From contig NZ_CP045798.1 of the NCBI RefSeq assembly GCF_000746025.2, positions 248,001 through 312,000 of the forward strand: a stretch of DNA of 64,000 nucleotides. The letters are read 5' to 3'. Position numbers and translations under genes: made by a program. Below the pieces are notes generated by a model, which saw nothing but the letters and a program-made list of their open reading frames with translations, searched no databases and was not told where the DNA came from. The DNA is from Thermanaerosceptrum fracticalcis. GTDB lineage: Bacteria > Bacillota > Peptococcia > DRI-13. Below, piece after piece: positions 16,545-24,081 of the stretch; the stretch's first letter is position 1, and each line of letters starts with the position of its first letter.

Positions 16545-16619
16545 ATGATCCGTTGGGCCGTTGTATTGACAGCTTTAGTCTCTATGTTGATGACAGCAGC
16601 TTCCGGCTGGCGCTGGTAA
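16545..16619 (+). CDS. Tandem micro-peptide, copy 3 (24 aa)
   Basis: Peptide identical to copies 1 and 2; ends in TAA instead of TAG. It is followed by ~95 nt of AT-rich sequence and then a terminator, so the three copies probably share one transcript. Confidence 0.75.
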   Translation: MIRWAVVLTALVSMLMTAASGWRW

Positions 16620-16716
16620 CAATTGAGGGATTATTAAATAATTTTATCAGAATTTAATTGCTTAAATTAGGACAATAAGGCAAGAAATATGATAAAGCTT
16701 GTCATTCAGCAATAAA

Positions 16717-16747
16717 AAGCCTGGCATAAGCCAGGCTTCTGTATTTT
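16717..16747 (+). terminator. Terminator of the micro-peptide unit
   Basis: AAGCCTGGC / GCCAGGCTT with an ATAA loop and a T-rich tail (CTGTATTTTTAT). Confidence 0.85.
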
Positions 16748-16768
16748 TATGCTAAATCCTTTAGTTGT

Positions 16769-16807
16769 ATGAAAAGATCTCCATCACAAAAATAGAGGTC
16801 TTTTTCA
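16769..16807 (-). terminator. Terminator of the DUF1858 gene
   Basis: Imperfect stem ATGAAAAAGACC... / ...GATCTTTTCAT read on the minus strand just after the DUF1858 stop. Confidence 0.5.
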
Positions 16808-16821
16808 TAAAATCAGATAGA

Positions 16822-17016
16822 CTATTCGACGGCCTTGTTCAAAGCTTCCACCAGTTTGTCGACATCAATACCGTGAACCATCGCTCCCTGGGCCAGGTTT
16901 TCAAAGCGGGCAGCAGCGCAGCCTAAGCATCCCATGCCGTGCTTCATAAACACATCAACGGTCTGGGGGTATTTCTGCACAATTTCAGTGATGGACATTT
17001 CTTTGGTAATTTTCAT
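16822..17016 (-). CDS. DUF1858 domain protein (hybrid-cluster-associated redox disulfide type)
   Basis: 64 residues, the whole protein being one DUF1858 domain: MSITEIVQKYPQTVDVFMKHG followed, without a break, by the CLGC pair (Cys30/Cys33), then a helical end. Such proteins occur next to hybrid cluster proteins or as domains of redox enzymes; the CxxC is thought to be redox active. AAGGAGG lies 7 nt before the ATG. Single-gene unit. Confidence 0.88.
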   Translation of the reverse strand: MKITKEMSITEIVQKYPQTVDVFMKHGMGCLGCAAARFENLAQGAMVHGIDVDKLVEALNKAVE

Positions 17017-17162
17017 GACAAATCCTCCTTAAGTTTAGTACGTCTTGAAGTATAACAAATTTTTCCTTAGGTAACAACATTGCATAGAGTGTATTTAAGA
17101 ATATTATTGCTACTTTTTACGCAAATTATTTTTGAAAAATATATAAAATGGGGTGATAACGA

Positions 17163-17366
17163 GTGCCAAAGGAAAAATTTTTAAAATTCGGCGGCATGAA
17201 GTTTAAAGCGTTAGTGAACCCCAAAGAGATTAACACTTATGTGAGGAGTCTGTCCGAGGACCAGAGATCCAGTATGTTCGAGGTAGCCAAAGAACTGGAA
17301 AACCAGGGGATGATTGAATTTACCGGTCCGCTAAAAAGTGAAGTAGTAGATGACTCCTGCCTGTAG
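17163..17366 (+). CDS. Small conserved-looking hypothetical protein
   Basis: 67 residues with a GTG start behind GGGGTGATAACGA. Charged, mostly helical, no membrane segment; the end carries a lone Cys (DDSCL). I recognise no domain. A promoter-containing 145-nt gap lies upstream and a strong terminator follows at once, supporting a real gene. Confidence 0.65.
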   Translation: MPKEKFLKFGGMKFKALVNPKEINTYVRSLSEDQRSSMFEVAKELENQGMIEFTGPLKSEVVDDSCL

Positions 17367-17391
17367 CCCGAAATTTTTCGGGCTTTTTCTA
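17365..17391. terminator. Bidirectional terminator
   Basis: AGCCCGAAA / TTTCGGGCT stem followed by TTTTTCT, between the converging small gene and the transaminase gene. Confidence 0.85.
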
Positions 17392-18240
17392 TTACTTTTT
17401 ACCGATAAGCTTCCAGTACTCCTCTTGTAGTTTCCGAGTAATAGGTCCTACTTTTCCGTCGCCTACCGGTTCATTGTCCAGTATGGTGATGGGCATAACT
17501 TCTGTGGTTGTACCCGTGAGGAAAACTTCGTCAGCTTCCTTGTAAAATTGCGGGGAGACAAATTCTTCTTTTACGGTGTAACCCAGTTCTTGAGCCTTGG
17601 CCATAACGACGGCCCGGGTGACACCGGCTAGGATCAGATTATTGGCGGGAGCCGTGTATATACAATTGTCCTTTACGGCAAAGGAGTTACTGTTGGAACC
17701 TTCGGTGACAAATTTGTTGTCACGGACCAGGATGGCTTCAAAACAACCGGCTTCCACCGCGAGCTGTTTGGCCAAAACGCTGCCCAGGAGATTGAGGGAT
17801 TTGACATGACATTTCAGCCAGCGTTCATCGGGGATCATAATGGCCCTGGCCCCATTGGCAAAGAGCTCGGGAGGAATGACTTTAGCGGGCCGAATTGTGC
17901 CGGAAAGGATGGCTCTGGTATTGGGAGGGAAGGAATGAACTCTTGGTGAGACGCCTCTCGTCCACTGGAGGTAGAGCATAGCATCGTTCATTCCCGATTC
18001 CTTCAGTAACTGGTGGCAGAAGTTTTCCACCTCTTCCCGGCTAAAAGAAGGAACAAGGCGAATTTCCCCACAGCTTCTTTCCATACGGTCAAGATGTTCT
18101 TTTAAATACACATATTTACCATCGATAGCCATGATAACTTCATAGACACCGTCACCGAATTGATGTCCCCGGTCTTCCAGGGGAACTACCAAAGCATCAA
18201 TGTCCACAATTTTTCCGTCAATAAAACCTAATGGTTTCAC
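17392..18240 (-). CDS. dat: D-amino-acid transaminase (fold type IV PLP enzyme)
   Basis: 282 residues, the usual length. Fold IV signatures: FGDGVYEVI near residue 30, the PLP Lys in HVKSLNLLGSVLAKQ (about residue 146), VTEGSNSNSFAV and the closing VFLTGTTTEVMPI. The CHVKSLN context favours D-alanine aminotransferase over branched-chain or PabC relatives; it would supply D-Glu/D-Ala for peptidoglycan. GGAGG precedes the ATG. The OsmC gene lies upstream in the same direction with a heptamer array between them, so co-transcription is possible. Confidence 0.88.
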   Translation of the reverse strand: MKPLGFIDGKIVDIDALVVPLEDRGHQFGDGVYEVIMAIDGKYVYLKEHLDRMERSCGEIRLVPSFSREEVENFCHQLLKESGMNDAMLYLQWTRGVSPRVHSFPPNTRAILSGTIRPAKVIPPELFANGARAIMIPDERWLKCHVKSLNLLGSVLAKQLAVEAGCFEAILVRDNKFVTEGSNSNSFAVKDNCIYTAPANNLILAGVTRAVVMAKAQELGYTVKEEFVSPQFYKEADEVFLTGTTTEVMPITILDNEPVGDGKVGPITRKLQEEYWKLIGKK

Positions 18241-18255
18241 TTTTATTTCCTCCTT

Positions 18256-18290
18256 GTATTAGTTGGTAGTTGTTAGTTGATAGTATAGCT
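18256..18290. repeat. Short heptamer array
   Basis: AGTTGGT, AGTTGTT, AGTTGAT units between osmC and dat; partly overlaps the end of the OsmC coding region. Confidence 0.65.
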
Positions 18291-18686
18291 CCAGGTTATT
18301 TCACTGCGCAGAGAATTGGATACAGAACAGTATTTTTCCAGGGAAAGAGAAATGGCCCTTTCTACCTTTTCGGGGGTTAGTCCTTCACCCGCTAATCTAT
18401 AATGTACATTAACCTTCGTAAAATAGCGGGGGGATTCACTGGCCCGCTCCCCGGATACTTCCATTTCTAATGTGGTTAACTTCAGTCTCATTTTTGTTAG
18501 AATATCTACAATGTCTATACCACTACAGCCTGCTACAGCCTGTAAAATAAGTTCAGTAGGACGGGGTCCCTGGTTTTCGCCACCGTGGTCCGGGGAAGCG
18601 TCCATCGTGATCTTGTGACCTTCCGGAGTAGTTCCCTGAAAAGCCATTTTACCCAGCCATTTGACGTTTACGTGCAAAGACAACAC
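18273..18686 (-). CDS. OsmC/Ohr-family peroxidase-like protein
   Basis: 137 residues. The two family cysteines are present: Cys54 in AVAGCSGIDIVDIL and the later one in LEKYCSVSNSL. The sequence fits the YhfA/OsmC-like branch rather than true Ohr. These proteins reduce organic hydroperoxides through the Cys pair; physiological substrate unknown here. The C-terminal end runs into a heptamer array. The start TTG/ATG at 18686 has a modest site (AAAGAAAG). Confidence 0.85.
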   Translation of the reverse strand: MLSLHVNVKWLGKMAFQGTTPEGHKITMDASPDHGGENQGPRPTELILQAVAGCSGIDIVDILTKMRLKLTTLEMEVSGERASESPRYFTKVNVHYRLAGEGLTPEKVERAISLSLEKYCSVSNSLRSEITWSYTIN

Positions 18687-18816
18687 CCACTTTCTTTTTC
18701 CTTGTACTTATTATACTCCCTAGCATAAAGTATTTTCCAGCTGGTCAAGAAAAAAGGTCAAAGAATATATTATGTAAATTTAGTTTAAGCAGCCCTAAAA
18801 AATTAAGGTTTGTCTC

Positions 18817-18860
18817 TAAAACCAGCCAGTTTTATGAAAAAAACCGGCTGGTTTTTGCTT
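18817..18860. terminator. Orphan hairpin between divergent genes
   Basis: AAAACCAGCC... / ...GGCTGGTTTTT stem with T-tail on the plus strand. Both flanking genes point away, so it is either an attenuator, the end of an unseen small transcript, or a remnant. Confidence 0.5.
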
Positions 18861-18929
18861 TTTCTTCTTGATTTTAGGCGGTTTTTGTTTACCCCAACCC
18901 CCTTTTGCATGTACAGAATGATTTTTTCG

Positions 18930-18943
18930 GGAACATATGTTCG
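18930..18943. promoter_or_regulatory. LexA (SOS) box 1
   Basis: GGAACATATGTTCG, 13 of 14 positions of the Gram-positive LexA consensus CGAACRNRYGTTYG. A TATGAT -10 element follows four bases later (18947-18952), so bound repressor would block the promoter of the DUF1659 unit. Confidence 0.75.
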
Positions 18944-18982
18944 TGTTATGATGACAGCGTAACAGGAAGGAGGTGAAAACAA

Positions 18983-19207
18983 ATGCCGGTTCTCTCAACC
19001 TTAAAGGATTCCAGTCTCAAACTCATTATGCAAACAGGCGTCGACGAAAAAGGCAATCCCGTATTCAAAACCCGCAGCTACGGGAATATCAAGCCCTCTG
19101 CCAGTGACCAGGATATTTACACCCTGGCCCAGCAACTGGCCGGTTTGCAGGTCCACACTTTGGACCAGGTGAGCCGTATGAACAACTTCGAACTCACCGA
19201 AATCTAA
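18983..19207 (+). CDS. DUF1659 protein
   Basis: 74 residues matching the small DUF1659 family (LKLIMQTGVDEKGNPVFKTR, then a helical half). The family is widespread in Firmicutes, nearly always next to DUF2922 and YvrJ; its role is unknown. GGAGG 8 nt before ATG. The LexA box just upstream suggests induction by DNA damage. Confidence 0.85.
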   Translation: MPVLSTLKDSSLKLIMQTGVDEKGNPVFKTRSYGNIKPSASDQDIYTLAQQLAGLQVHTLDQVSRMNNFELTEI

Positions 19208-19241
19208 AGTTCCACGCAGTTCAGGAAAGGAGGTGAAATAA

Positions 19242-19463
19242 GTGCAGACCAAACGCCTGGAAATGATTTTTCAAAACAGTGCAGGCAACAGAATCACCGT
19301 TTCGGTGCTAGATCCCAAAGATGACCTGACGGCCCAGTCCGTAGAGGCTGCCATGGGGCAGATCCTGGCCCTCAACGCCATCACCACTGCGGGTGGGGAC
19401 CTCACCGCAATTTTGGGGGCTCGTATCGTAACCCGTGATGTCAACGATATCCTGGTAGTCTAA
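19242..19463 (+). CDS. DUF2922 protein
   Basis: 73 residues, GTG start after AAAGGAGGTGAAATAA. Recognisable as DUF2922 (LEMIFQNSAGNRITVSVLDP at the start, ending in a strand ARIVTRDVNDILVV). Second gene of the DUF1659/DUF2922/YvrJ unit, 34 nt after the first. Function unknown. Confidence 0.85.
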   Translation: MQTKRLEMIFQNSAGNRITVSVLDPKDDLTAQSVEAAMGQILALNAITTAGGDLTAILGARIVTRDVNDILVV

Positions 19464-19464
19464 A

Positions 19465-19620
19465 GTGTGACCGTGTCCGGTGACCCGTAACCAGTGACCA
19501 ATGACCAGAGTCCGGTTGGGCGATGATTGGATTACGGGTCCACCGGTTCCGGTTATCTAGATACATAGAAGACAGCATAATGCCCACTAATAACTAAATA
19601 ACTAATAACTAGTAACTGAA
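19465..19620. repeat. Heptamer arrays (GTGACC and TAACTA families)
   Basis: GTGACCG/TGACCCG/TAACCAG/TGACCAA/TGACCAG units from 19467, then AATAACT/AGTAACT units at about 19590-19618. The arrays sit inside the presumed operon, between DUF2922 and the next gene. Confidence 0.75.
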
Positions 19621-19632
19621 AGCGGTGATCTT

Positions 19633-19848
19633 ATGGCCAAATTAGAGTTTCAATTATTCTGTACACCCAAAAAGAAAAGATGTGTTTGCTGTGACCTGGT
19701 AGGCCTGGTGGAAGCCAGGCTGATTCTCTGGGATAAAGACAGGATACTGGGGGACCTGGAATTATGCAATACGTGTGCGGAGGGCTGGAAAAAGGCCCTG
19801 CAGTTGGAAATGGTTCATGAGGAATGGGATTTTAAGAAAGGGGGTTAA
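19633..19848 (+). CDS. Small zinc-ribbon-like protein, unknown
   Basis: 71 residues with two Cys pairs (CVCCDLVG and CNTCAEGW) spaced as in a small zinc-binding fold, rich in Lys at the start. I recognise no family. It lies between the DUF2922 and YvrJ genes in the same direction, so it probably belongs to the LexA-controlled unit. Confidence 0.65.
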   Translation: MAKLEFQLFCTPKKKRCVCCDLVGLVEARLILWDKDRILGDLELCNTCAEGWKKALQLEMVHEEWDFKKGG

Positions 19849-19851
19849 GCA

Positions 19852-20007
19852 ATGGAGGAAATGTTAAGTCATTTGGGGAATTATGGATTCCCCATGGTTG
19901 TAAGTATTTATCTTTTAGTACGGGTAGAAGGCAAACTGGAAAATCTAACCAACTCTATCCAGGAACTCAGTAAAGTTATCCAGTGCTGGAAGGAGGGTAG
20001 GTGCTAG
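19852..20007 (+). CDS. YvrJ-family small protein
   Basis: 51 residues, starting MEEMLSHLGNYGFPMVVSIY, the YvrJ family pattern: a short N-terminal part, one hydrophobic segment with a Gly-Phe-Pro turn, then an amphipathic helix (LENLTNSIQELSKVIQ). It ends in Cys. The gene begins 3 nt after the previous stop with AAGGGGG before it. Typical neighbour of DUF1659/DUF2922. Confidence 0.8.
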   Translation: MEEMLSHLGNYGFPMVVSIYLLVRVEGKLENLTNSIQELSKVIQCWKEGRC

Positions 20008-20054
20008 TGGGAGGAAAAGGGCTTTGTCGCGAGGATAAGGACTACTTTTTTGCC

Positions 20055-20084
20055 TTGACTTCCGAACATATGTTTGGTTAAAAT
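20055..20084 (+). promoter_or_regulatory. Sigma-A promoter with perfect LexA box 2
   Basis: -35 TTGACT (20055-20060), 18 nt, -10 TAAAAT (20079-20084). CGAACATATGTTTG at 20063-20076 fits the LexA consensus at all 14 positions and fills the spacer, the classic arrangement for an SOS-repressed promoter. Confidence 0.85.
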
Positions 20085-20108
20085 GAGTATGAAGGTGGGG
20101 TGATTGTC

Positions 20109-20672
20109 ATGCTGAAGCAGGATTTAGCAGAGATTTGGCCGGAAATTCTTTGCCTCATACCTTTTTATGACAACAATGGGGGCAACAGTACACAAATGCT
20201 CCTGGAAGAAGGAAAGGAACTGGTAATACAACGGCGTACCAAAACTGTGGTAAAAGATTTAGCCAGGATTTTCGCCGTTGATGTAGCGGCGATGAAGGAA
20301 CGCTGCGGTCCTTATTTGGGGCGTAAAAGCTCTACACCCTTACCCCTAAGGCCTGATTTCATCCTTCTCCCGGTGAAGATGAGAGTGCCGCTGGCTAAAG
20401 ACGAAGGGGCTTGGGGGTATATAGTCCTGCAGAAAATAGAGGCCTGTGAGAAACTGGCAGAGGGGCAGAGCCAGATCATCTTTCGTGATGGGACTAAAGT
20501 AAAGTGTATACAAAAAGTAAGCAGTATCAGATTAATTATGGCCCAGGCTCAGTTGCTGAAGAGCCAGTTGAACAATATTTTTTATTACACCGGTAGGGAA
20601 GAGGAAATGTGTTTACGCGAACCTTATTCCTGCCAGGCCTTAAGAACACTGCTCAAGGAAATCATCAGGTAA
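20109..20672 (+). CDS. Possible ComK-like regulator under SOS control
   Basis: 187 residues from the ATG at 20109 (AAGGTGGGG 8 nt before); a GTG at 20100 is also open. No database-certain domain. The middle-to-end pattern (DFILLPVKMRVP, then WGYIVLQKIEACE, IIFRDGTKVKCIQKVSSIRLIM, AQAQLLKSQL, quoted in parts) resembles ComK (IFLFPTLSSTRP, WISHVHVKEF, VTFSNGKTMELPISYNSF) in order and spacing, and the length (about 190) agrees. If right, DNA damage would induce a competence-type regulator. This rests on remembered similarity and needs profile searching; otherwise treat as hypothetical. Confidence 0.55.
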   Translation: MLKQDLAEIWPEILCLIPFYDNNGGNSTQMLLEEGKELVIQRRTKTVVKDLARIFAVDVAAMKERCGPYLGRKSSTPLPLRPDFILLPVKMRVPLAKDEGAWGYIVLQKIEACEKLAEGQSQIIFRDGTKVKCIQKVSSIRLIMAQAQLLKSQLNNIFYYTGREEEMCLREPYSCQALRTLLKEIIR

Positions 20673-20720
20673 GTGCCAGTATTTACCATGAAGAGAATAA
20701 AATAAGAACAAAATAAGAAC

Positions 20721-20752
20721 AAAAGCCAGGCTGAAAGCCAGCCTGGTTTTGT
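20721..20752 (+). terminator. Terminator
   Basis: CCAGGCTG / CAGCCTGG stem then TTTTGTT. Confidence 0.85.
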
Positions 20753-20922
20753 TAGATGTTAGGCAAAGGGAATGTATCCCGGTAAGCATAATTAACACAT
20801 AGAGCATAGATTTGAGTTGCATGGCACTAATAGTTTAGGGCATAATGGAATGAGAAAAAGGAAACAAAAGGGTAATGTGGAAATATAGTAATAGCGAAAA
20901 TGCTCCTGGCGAGGTGGGGAAA

Positions 20923-21492
20923 ATGTGGTATGGCAGAAAAATAATCTTGCGCCAATTAGAGGAAGCTGATGCAACTACTTTACAAAAGTGGTACGTGGAT
21001 AGAGAGTTCCGGCTGGTTTATGATGATTATGCCAGTGTGGCTTTAGATTCTATTCAAAAGGAAATTTTAAATGCTAAAGGCGATATTAAAGATCCCAAAA
21101 CAGAGCGGGTCGTCTATATGGTACTAAGAAAACAAGACCAGCGGCCCATCGGGGTAGCCGGTTTACGTCATATTGACCGGAAAAACGGTAATGCCGAAAT
21201 CGTGCTGGGAATTGGCGAAAAGGACATGCGTTTGGCCGGGTATGGTGTTGATATCCTGATTTTCCTTTTAGATCTGGTCTTCTATGAATTAGGTTTTGAG
21301 AAGGCTTACCTGCGTATCTACGAAAATAACTCCCTGGGCTTGAAGAGCGCCATTAGTTTTGGCTTTATTGCCGAGGGCAAAATTAGAAAGCAGGCCTTTG
21401 TGGAAGGAAAGTATGTGGACCTCTGGATTTTGGGTTTACTGCGGGAAGAATACGAAGGTTTGCCCATTGTCCCCAAATGGAAGAAAAAATAA
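20923..21492 (+). CDS. GNAT acetyltransferase (RimJ/SpeG-like)
   Basis: About 189 residues. The fold is recognisable from IILRQLEEADATTLQKWY at the start, PIGVAGLRHIDRKNGNAEIVLGI (in parts), and the closing LRIYENNSLGLKSAISFGF, the acetyl-CoA-binding and Asn-rich end of the RimJ/RimL group. The substrate is unknown. The frame opens at 20875, but the conserved domain begins at the ATG at 20923, which has GAGGTGGGG just upstream. Confidence 0.82.
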   Translation: MWYGRKIILRQLEEADATTLQKWYVDREFRLVYDDYASVALDSIQKEILNAKGDIKDPKTERVVYMVLRKQDQRPIGVAGLRHIDRKNGNAEIVLGIGEKDMRLAGYGVDILIFLLDLVFYELGFEKAYLRIYENNSLGLKSAISFGFIAEGKIRKQAFVEGKYVDLWILGLLREEYEGLPIVPKWKKK

Positions 21493-21550
21493 AAGAGAAA
21501 TCCAGAAGTGTCTTTGTTGGCTTGTCTTAGTATTATGATCAGATAACCTG

Positions 21551-21573
21551 ACACCTGGAAAGGTGTTTTTTCT
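21551..21573 (+). terminator. Terminator
   Basis: ACACCT-GGAA-AGGTGT followed by six T. Confidence 0.8.
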
Positions 21574-21632
21574 TTTGTCTTGTGTTGTTGGACAGGCAGG
21601 GTTAGAGATTTAGTAAGAGAAAGAAGCTTGGA

Positions 21633-22157
21633 GTGGTAGGAAGAATGAAGATACCGAGAGTTGTTGTTGAGTATCGGGATAAGAAAAATTCTTCGGGGAA
21701 AGTGGTAGACGGGATCATTCATCTGGTGATTTCCAGCCGCTTAACACCGGAAGAGAGAGAGGAACACATTCGTAAATTAACGGCCCGTCTCTCGGAGAAG
21801 ATCAATTGGGCTAGGGGATACCAGTTTAGCCAGGAGGAGGGACCGGTAAAAACAGACCAGGAACTCTTTCGTTTGGCCGAAACCATTAATAAGGCTTACT
21901 ATAATTTTGAGTTTACCAATATTTCCTTTCACCTGCAGAGATCTACCTGGGGAACATGCAGTTTGAAATCCCGTCAGATTTATATCTCCCATCGTTTGAT
22001 TGGTGCGCCTCTAGAACTTTTATGGTATGTGGTGACTCATGAATTGTGTCATCTGGCAGAGGCCTCTCATAATAAACGATTTTGGAACCTGGTGAGCAAG
22101 GCTTGCCCTAACTATGAACAAACCAGGAAAGCTTTAGCCGCCTACGGGTTACGCTGA
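21633..22157 (+). CDS. YgjP-like metallopeptidase (DUF45)
   Basis: 174 residues. The zinc site is intact: HELCH in YVVTHELCHLAEASHNKRFW with a third His in the same helix-turn, and the preceding WGTCSLKSRQIYISHRL block is diagnostic of the YgjP/SprT-like domain. Only the C-terminal half of longer relatives is strongly conserved. Function is unknown; the family may act on DNA-protein complexes or be a general protease. Start ATG at 21633 or 21645. It lies 19 nt before the serine protease gene. Confidence 0.85.
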   Translation: MVGRMKIPRVVVEYRDKKNSSGKVVDGIIHLVISSRLTPEEREEHIRKLTARLSEKINWARGYQFSQEEGPVKTDQELFRLAETINKAYYNFEFTNISFHLQRSTWGTCSLKSRQIYISHRLIGAPLELLWYVVTHELCHLAEASHNKRFWNLVSKACPNYEQTRKALAAYGLR

Positions 22158-22176
22158 TATTATTAAAGGAAAAGGG

Positions 22177-23022
22177 GTGCTTGTTGTGGATTGGGGTAAT
22201 CTTATTCTTTTATTTTTTGTCATTTCTTCGCTAATCCCCATGATAAAACAAAGGGGTGTGGAGACAGAGCGTATTCGCCTCATCAGAAGTATTGAAAAAA
22301 AGAGAGGCTCCCGTGTGATTACGATGATTCACCGTCAGGAGTCTATGAGCCTTTTGGGTATCCCCATCAGCCGCTATATTAACATCGAAGATTCAGAACA
22401 TGTGCTAAGGGCTATCCGTTTGACCCCTCCTGAGCTGCCTATTGATATTATTTTACATACTCCAGGAGGCCTTGTTCTGGCTTCCGAACAAATTGCCTAT
22501 GCCCTACAGCGTCATCATGCCAAGGTAACAGTGCTGGTCCCTCATTATGCCATGTCTGGGGGGACTATGCTGGCTCTGGCTGCTGACGAAATTCTTATGG
22601 ACGAGAATGCTGTCCTGGGGCCGGTGGATCCCCAGCTGGGTCAATACCCTGCAGCCTCTATCATTAAGGTTACCAAAGAGAAAGACATCAACGAAATCGA
22701 TGACAATACCCTGATCTTAGCCGATATGGCCCAGAAAGCCATGCGCCAGGTGGAGAACACCATCTATAATTTACTGGTTGACGAGATTCCTGAAGAAAAA
22801 TCCCGGGAACTGGCACGTACTTTCAGTGAAGGACGCTGGACCCACGATTATCCCATCAAAGTAGATGAATTAAAAGAAATGGGTATCCCGGTAAAGGTAG
22901 GTCTGCCCAAGGAAGTCTACGAGTTGATGGAGCTGTACCCGCAGCCGGCTGGCCGCCGTCCCTCCGTCCAGTATATTCCTATTCCCTATGTCATACCGGG
23001 TAAAGAGAAACCCAGGAGCTGA
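22177..23022 (+). CDS. Membrane-anchored ClpP-fold serine proteinase (SDH/SppA-like)
   Basis: 281 residues, GTG start. An N-terminal membrane helix (LILLFFVISSLIPMI) is followed by a crotonase/ClpP-fold domain of the SDH_sah family (PF01972): DIILHTPGGLVLASEQIA, then the serine in HYAMSGGTMLALAADE and LGPVDPQLGQYPAAS. The Ser plus a later Lys probably form the catalytic dyad, as in signal peptide peptidase-like enzymes. Substrates unknown. Possibly co-transcribed with the YgjP-like gene. Confidence 0.85.
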   Translation: MLVVDWGNLILLFFVISSLIPMIKQRGVETERIRLIRSIEKKRGSRVITMIHRQESMSLLGIPISRYINIEDSEHVLRAIRLTPPELPIDIILHTPGGLVLASEQIAYALQRHHAKVTVLVPHYAMSGGTMLALAADEILMDENAVLGPVDPQLGQYPAASIIKVTKEKDINEIDDNTLILADMAQKAMRQVENTIYNLLVDEIPEEKSRELARTFSEGRWTHDYPIKVDELKEMGIPVKVGLPKEVYELMELYPQPAGRRPSVQYIPIPYVIPGKEKPRS

Positions 23023-23236
23023 TTTGTTGGGAAATAATGTAAAACTTTTTCCAATAAGAACCTAACCAAGGGCGAGGCTTCTCCCTGTATAATATTTTAA
23101 GAATATTATGAGGGGGAAGCCTGTGTGTTGAGAAAAAGCCTGCTGGTTCTAACCTTGCTTTTTATGAAAAAAGACTTGTCAAATAGTTAAAGAGGCCATA
23201 AAATTTAGTGAGGATGAAATGAAGGGAGTTGGCGTC
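23023..23236 (+). other. Intergenic region with a possible 20-residue peptide frame
   Basis: Holds an interrupted inverted repeat (GAGGCTTCTCCC... / ...GGGGGAAGCCT) around an AT-rich centre, and a TTG-started frame at 23129-23191 of ~20 codons with GGGGGAAG upstream. I cannot decide whether the peptide is made. The AT-rich centre with TATAAT could be a promoter. Confidence 0.3.
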
Positions 23237-24007
23237 TTGCTAGTAGATTACCATGTCCACGCCTTGGGACATTTAACGTCACGTCACACTTTGGAAAACC
23301 TGGAAGCCTATTTGCGGCAAGCCAAGACCCGGGGAGTCCGGGAGGTGGGCTTTGCTGAGCATGACCGCTATCTTTCCGATGGCTATTATGATTTTCCCAA
23401 TCTGGAAAAAGCCCGTTCTTTAGTAGAGGGGGTCAGCGTGAGAATCGGCCTGGAGTGTGACTATTTTCCCAACAAACTTGAGGAGATAAAGAAAAAGATC
23501 TCTGCTTATCCTTTTGATTTTGTTATTGGTTCCATTCATTATATCGACAACTGGATGTTTGATCATCCCGATTATATTGAGGATTTTAAGAAATGGGATA
23601 TGGATGAATTATATGAGGCCTATTACCGCCTACTAGCGGAATCGGCCAAATCAGGTTTTTTTGATATTATCGGTCATCCTGACTTAATTAAGATATATGG
23701 TCATCGACCCAAAACAAACGTTGTTTATCTGGCTGAACCAGCCCTAAAAGCCATTAAGGAGGCCGACGTTGTAGTAGAAATCAACACCAACGGTTGGCAT
23801 AAACCGGTGGGAGAGGTCTATCCGAGTAAGGAGCTTTTGGCAGCTTTTTGTGCCTATGGTGTTCCTATAACACTCAGCTCCGATGCTCACCAAGCGGATC
23901 AGGTGGGCAGGGATCTGGAGAAAGCCAGAAATATGGCCTATGAGGTTGGCTACCGGGAACTGGCCACCTTTAAGGGTAGAAAGAGGTCGATGGTGGAAAT
24001 CAGCTAA
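23237..24007 (+). CDS. PHP-domain phosphatase (histidinol-phosphatase type)
   Basis: About 256 residues. The PHP metal motifs are in order: VDYHVHALGHL at the N-terminus, GFAEHDRY, GLECDYFP, VIGSIHYID, IIGHPDL and LSSDAHQADQVG. The HisK-type histidinol-phosphatase (histidine biosynthesis) is the closest named family, but no other his genes are nearby, so the substrate is open. I start at TTG 23237 (MLVDYHVH) with AAGGGAG 8 nt before; the ATG at 23219 has no site. Confidence 0.82.
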   Translation: MLVDYHVHALGHLTSRHTLENLEAYLRQAKTRGVREVGFAEHDRYLSDGYYDFPNLEKARSLVEGVSVRIGLECDYFPNKLEEIKKKISAYPFDFVIGSIHYIDNWMFDHPDYIEDFKKWDMDELYEAYYRLLAESAKSGFFDIIGHPDLIKIYGHRPKTNVVYLAEPALKAIKEADVVVEINTNGWHKPVGEVYPSKELLAAFCAYGVPITLSSDAHQADQVGRDLEKARNMAYEVGYRELATFKGRKRSMVEIS

Positions 24008-24081
24008 TGGTTTTTCTCAACCGTAGTTCATCAATGATGAGCACCGAAAGGTAGAAATTATTCAGAAGAAGAGGTGTAGAG

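Larger units (their letters stand above)
16317..16619 (+). repeat. Three tandem copies of a 114-bp coding unit
   Basis: Starts at 16317, 16431 and 16545: an exact period of 114 bp. Copies 2 and 3 are identical except TAG versus TAA stops; copy 1 differs in a few silent bases (ATT/ATC, GTT/GTC) and has a better ribosome site. Each unit holds one complete open frame plus about 39 nt of leader containing GAAGGGAAGTGTAAAGTG. Silent-only change between copies points to selection on the peptide or recent duplication. Confidence 0.95.

Noticed and set aside
24008-24081. Riboswitch before the cation exchanger gene
   Set aside because: The gap is only 74 nt and shows no terminator-type alternative fold or known metal-sensing motif.
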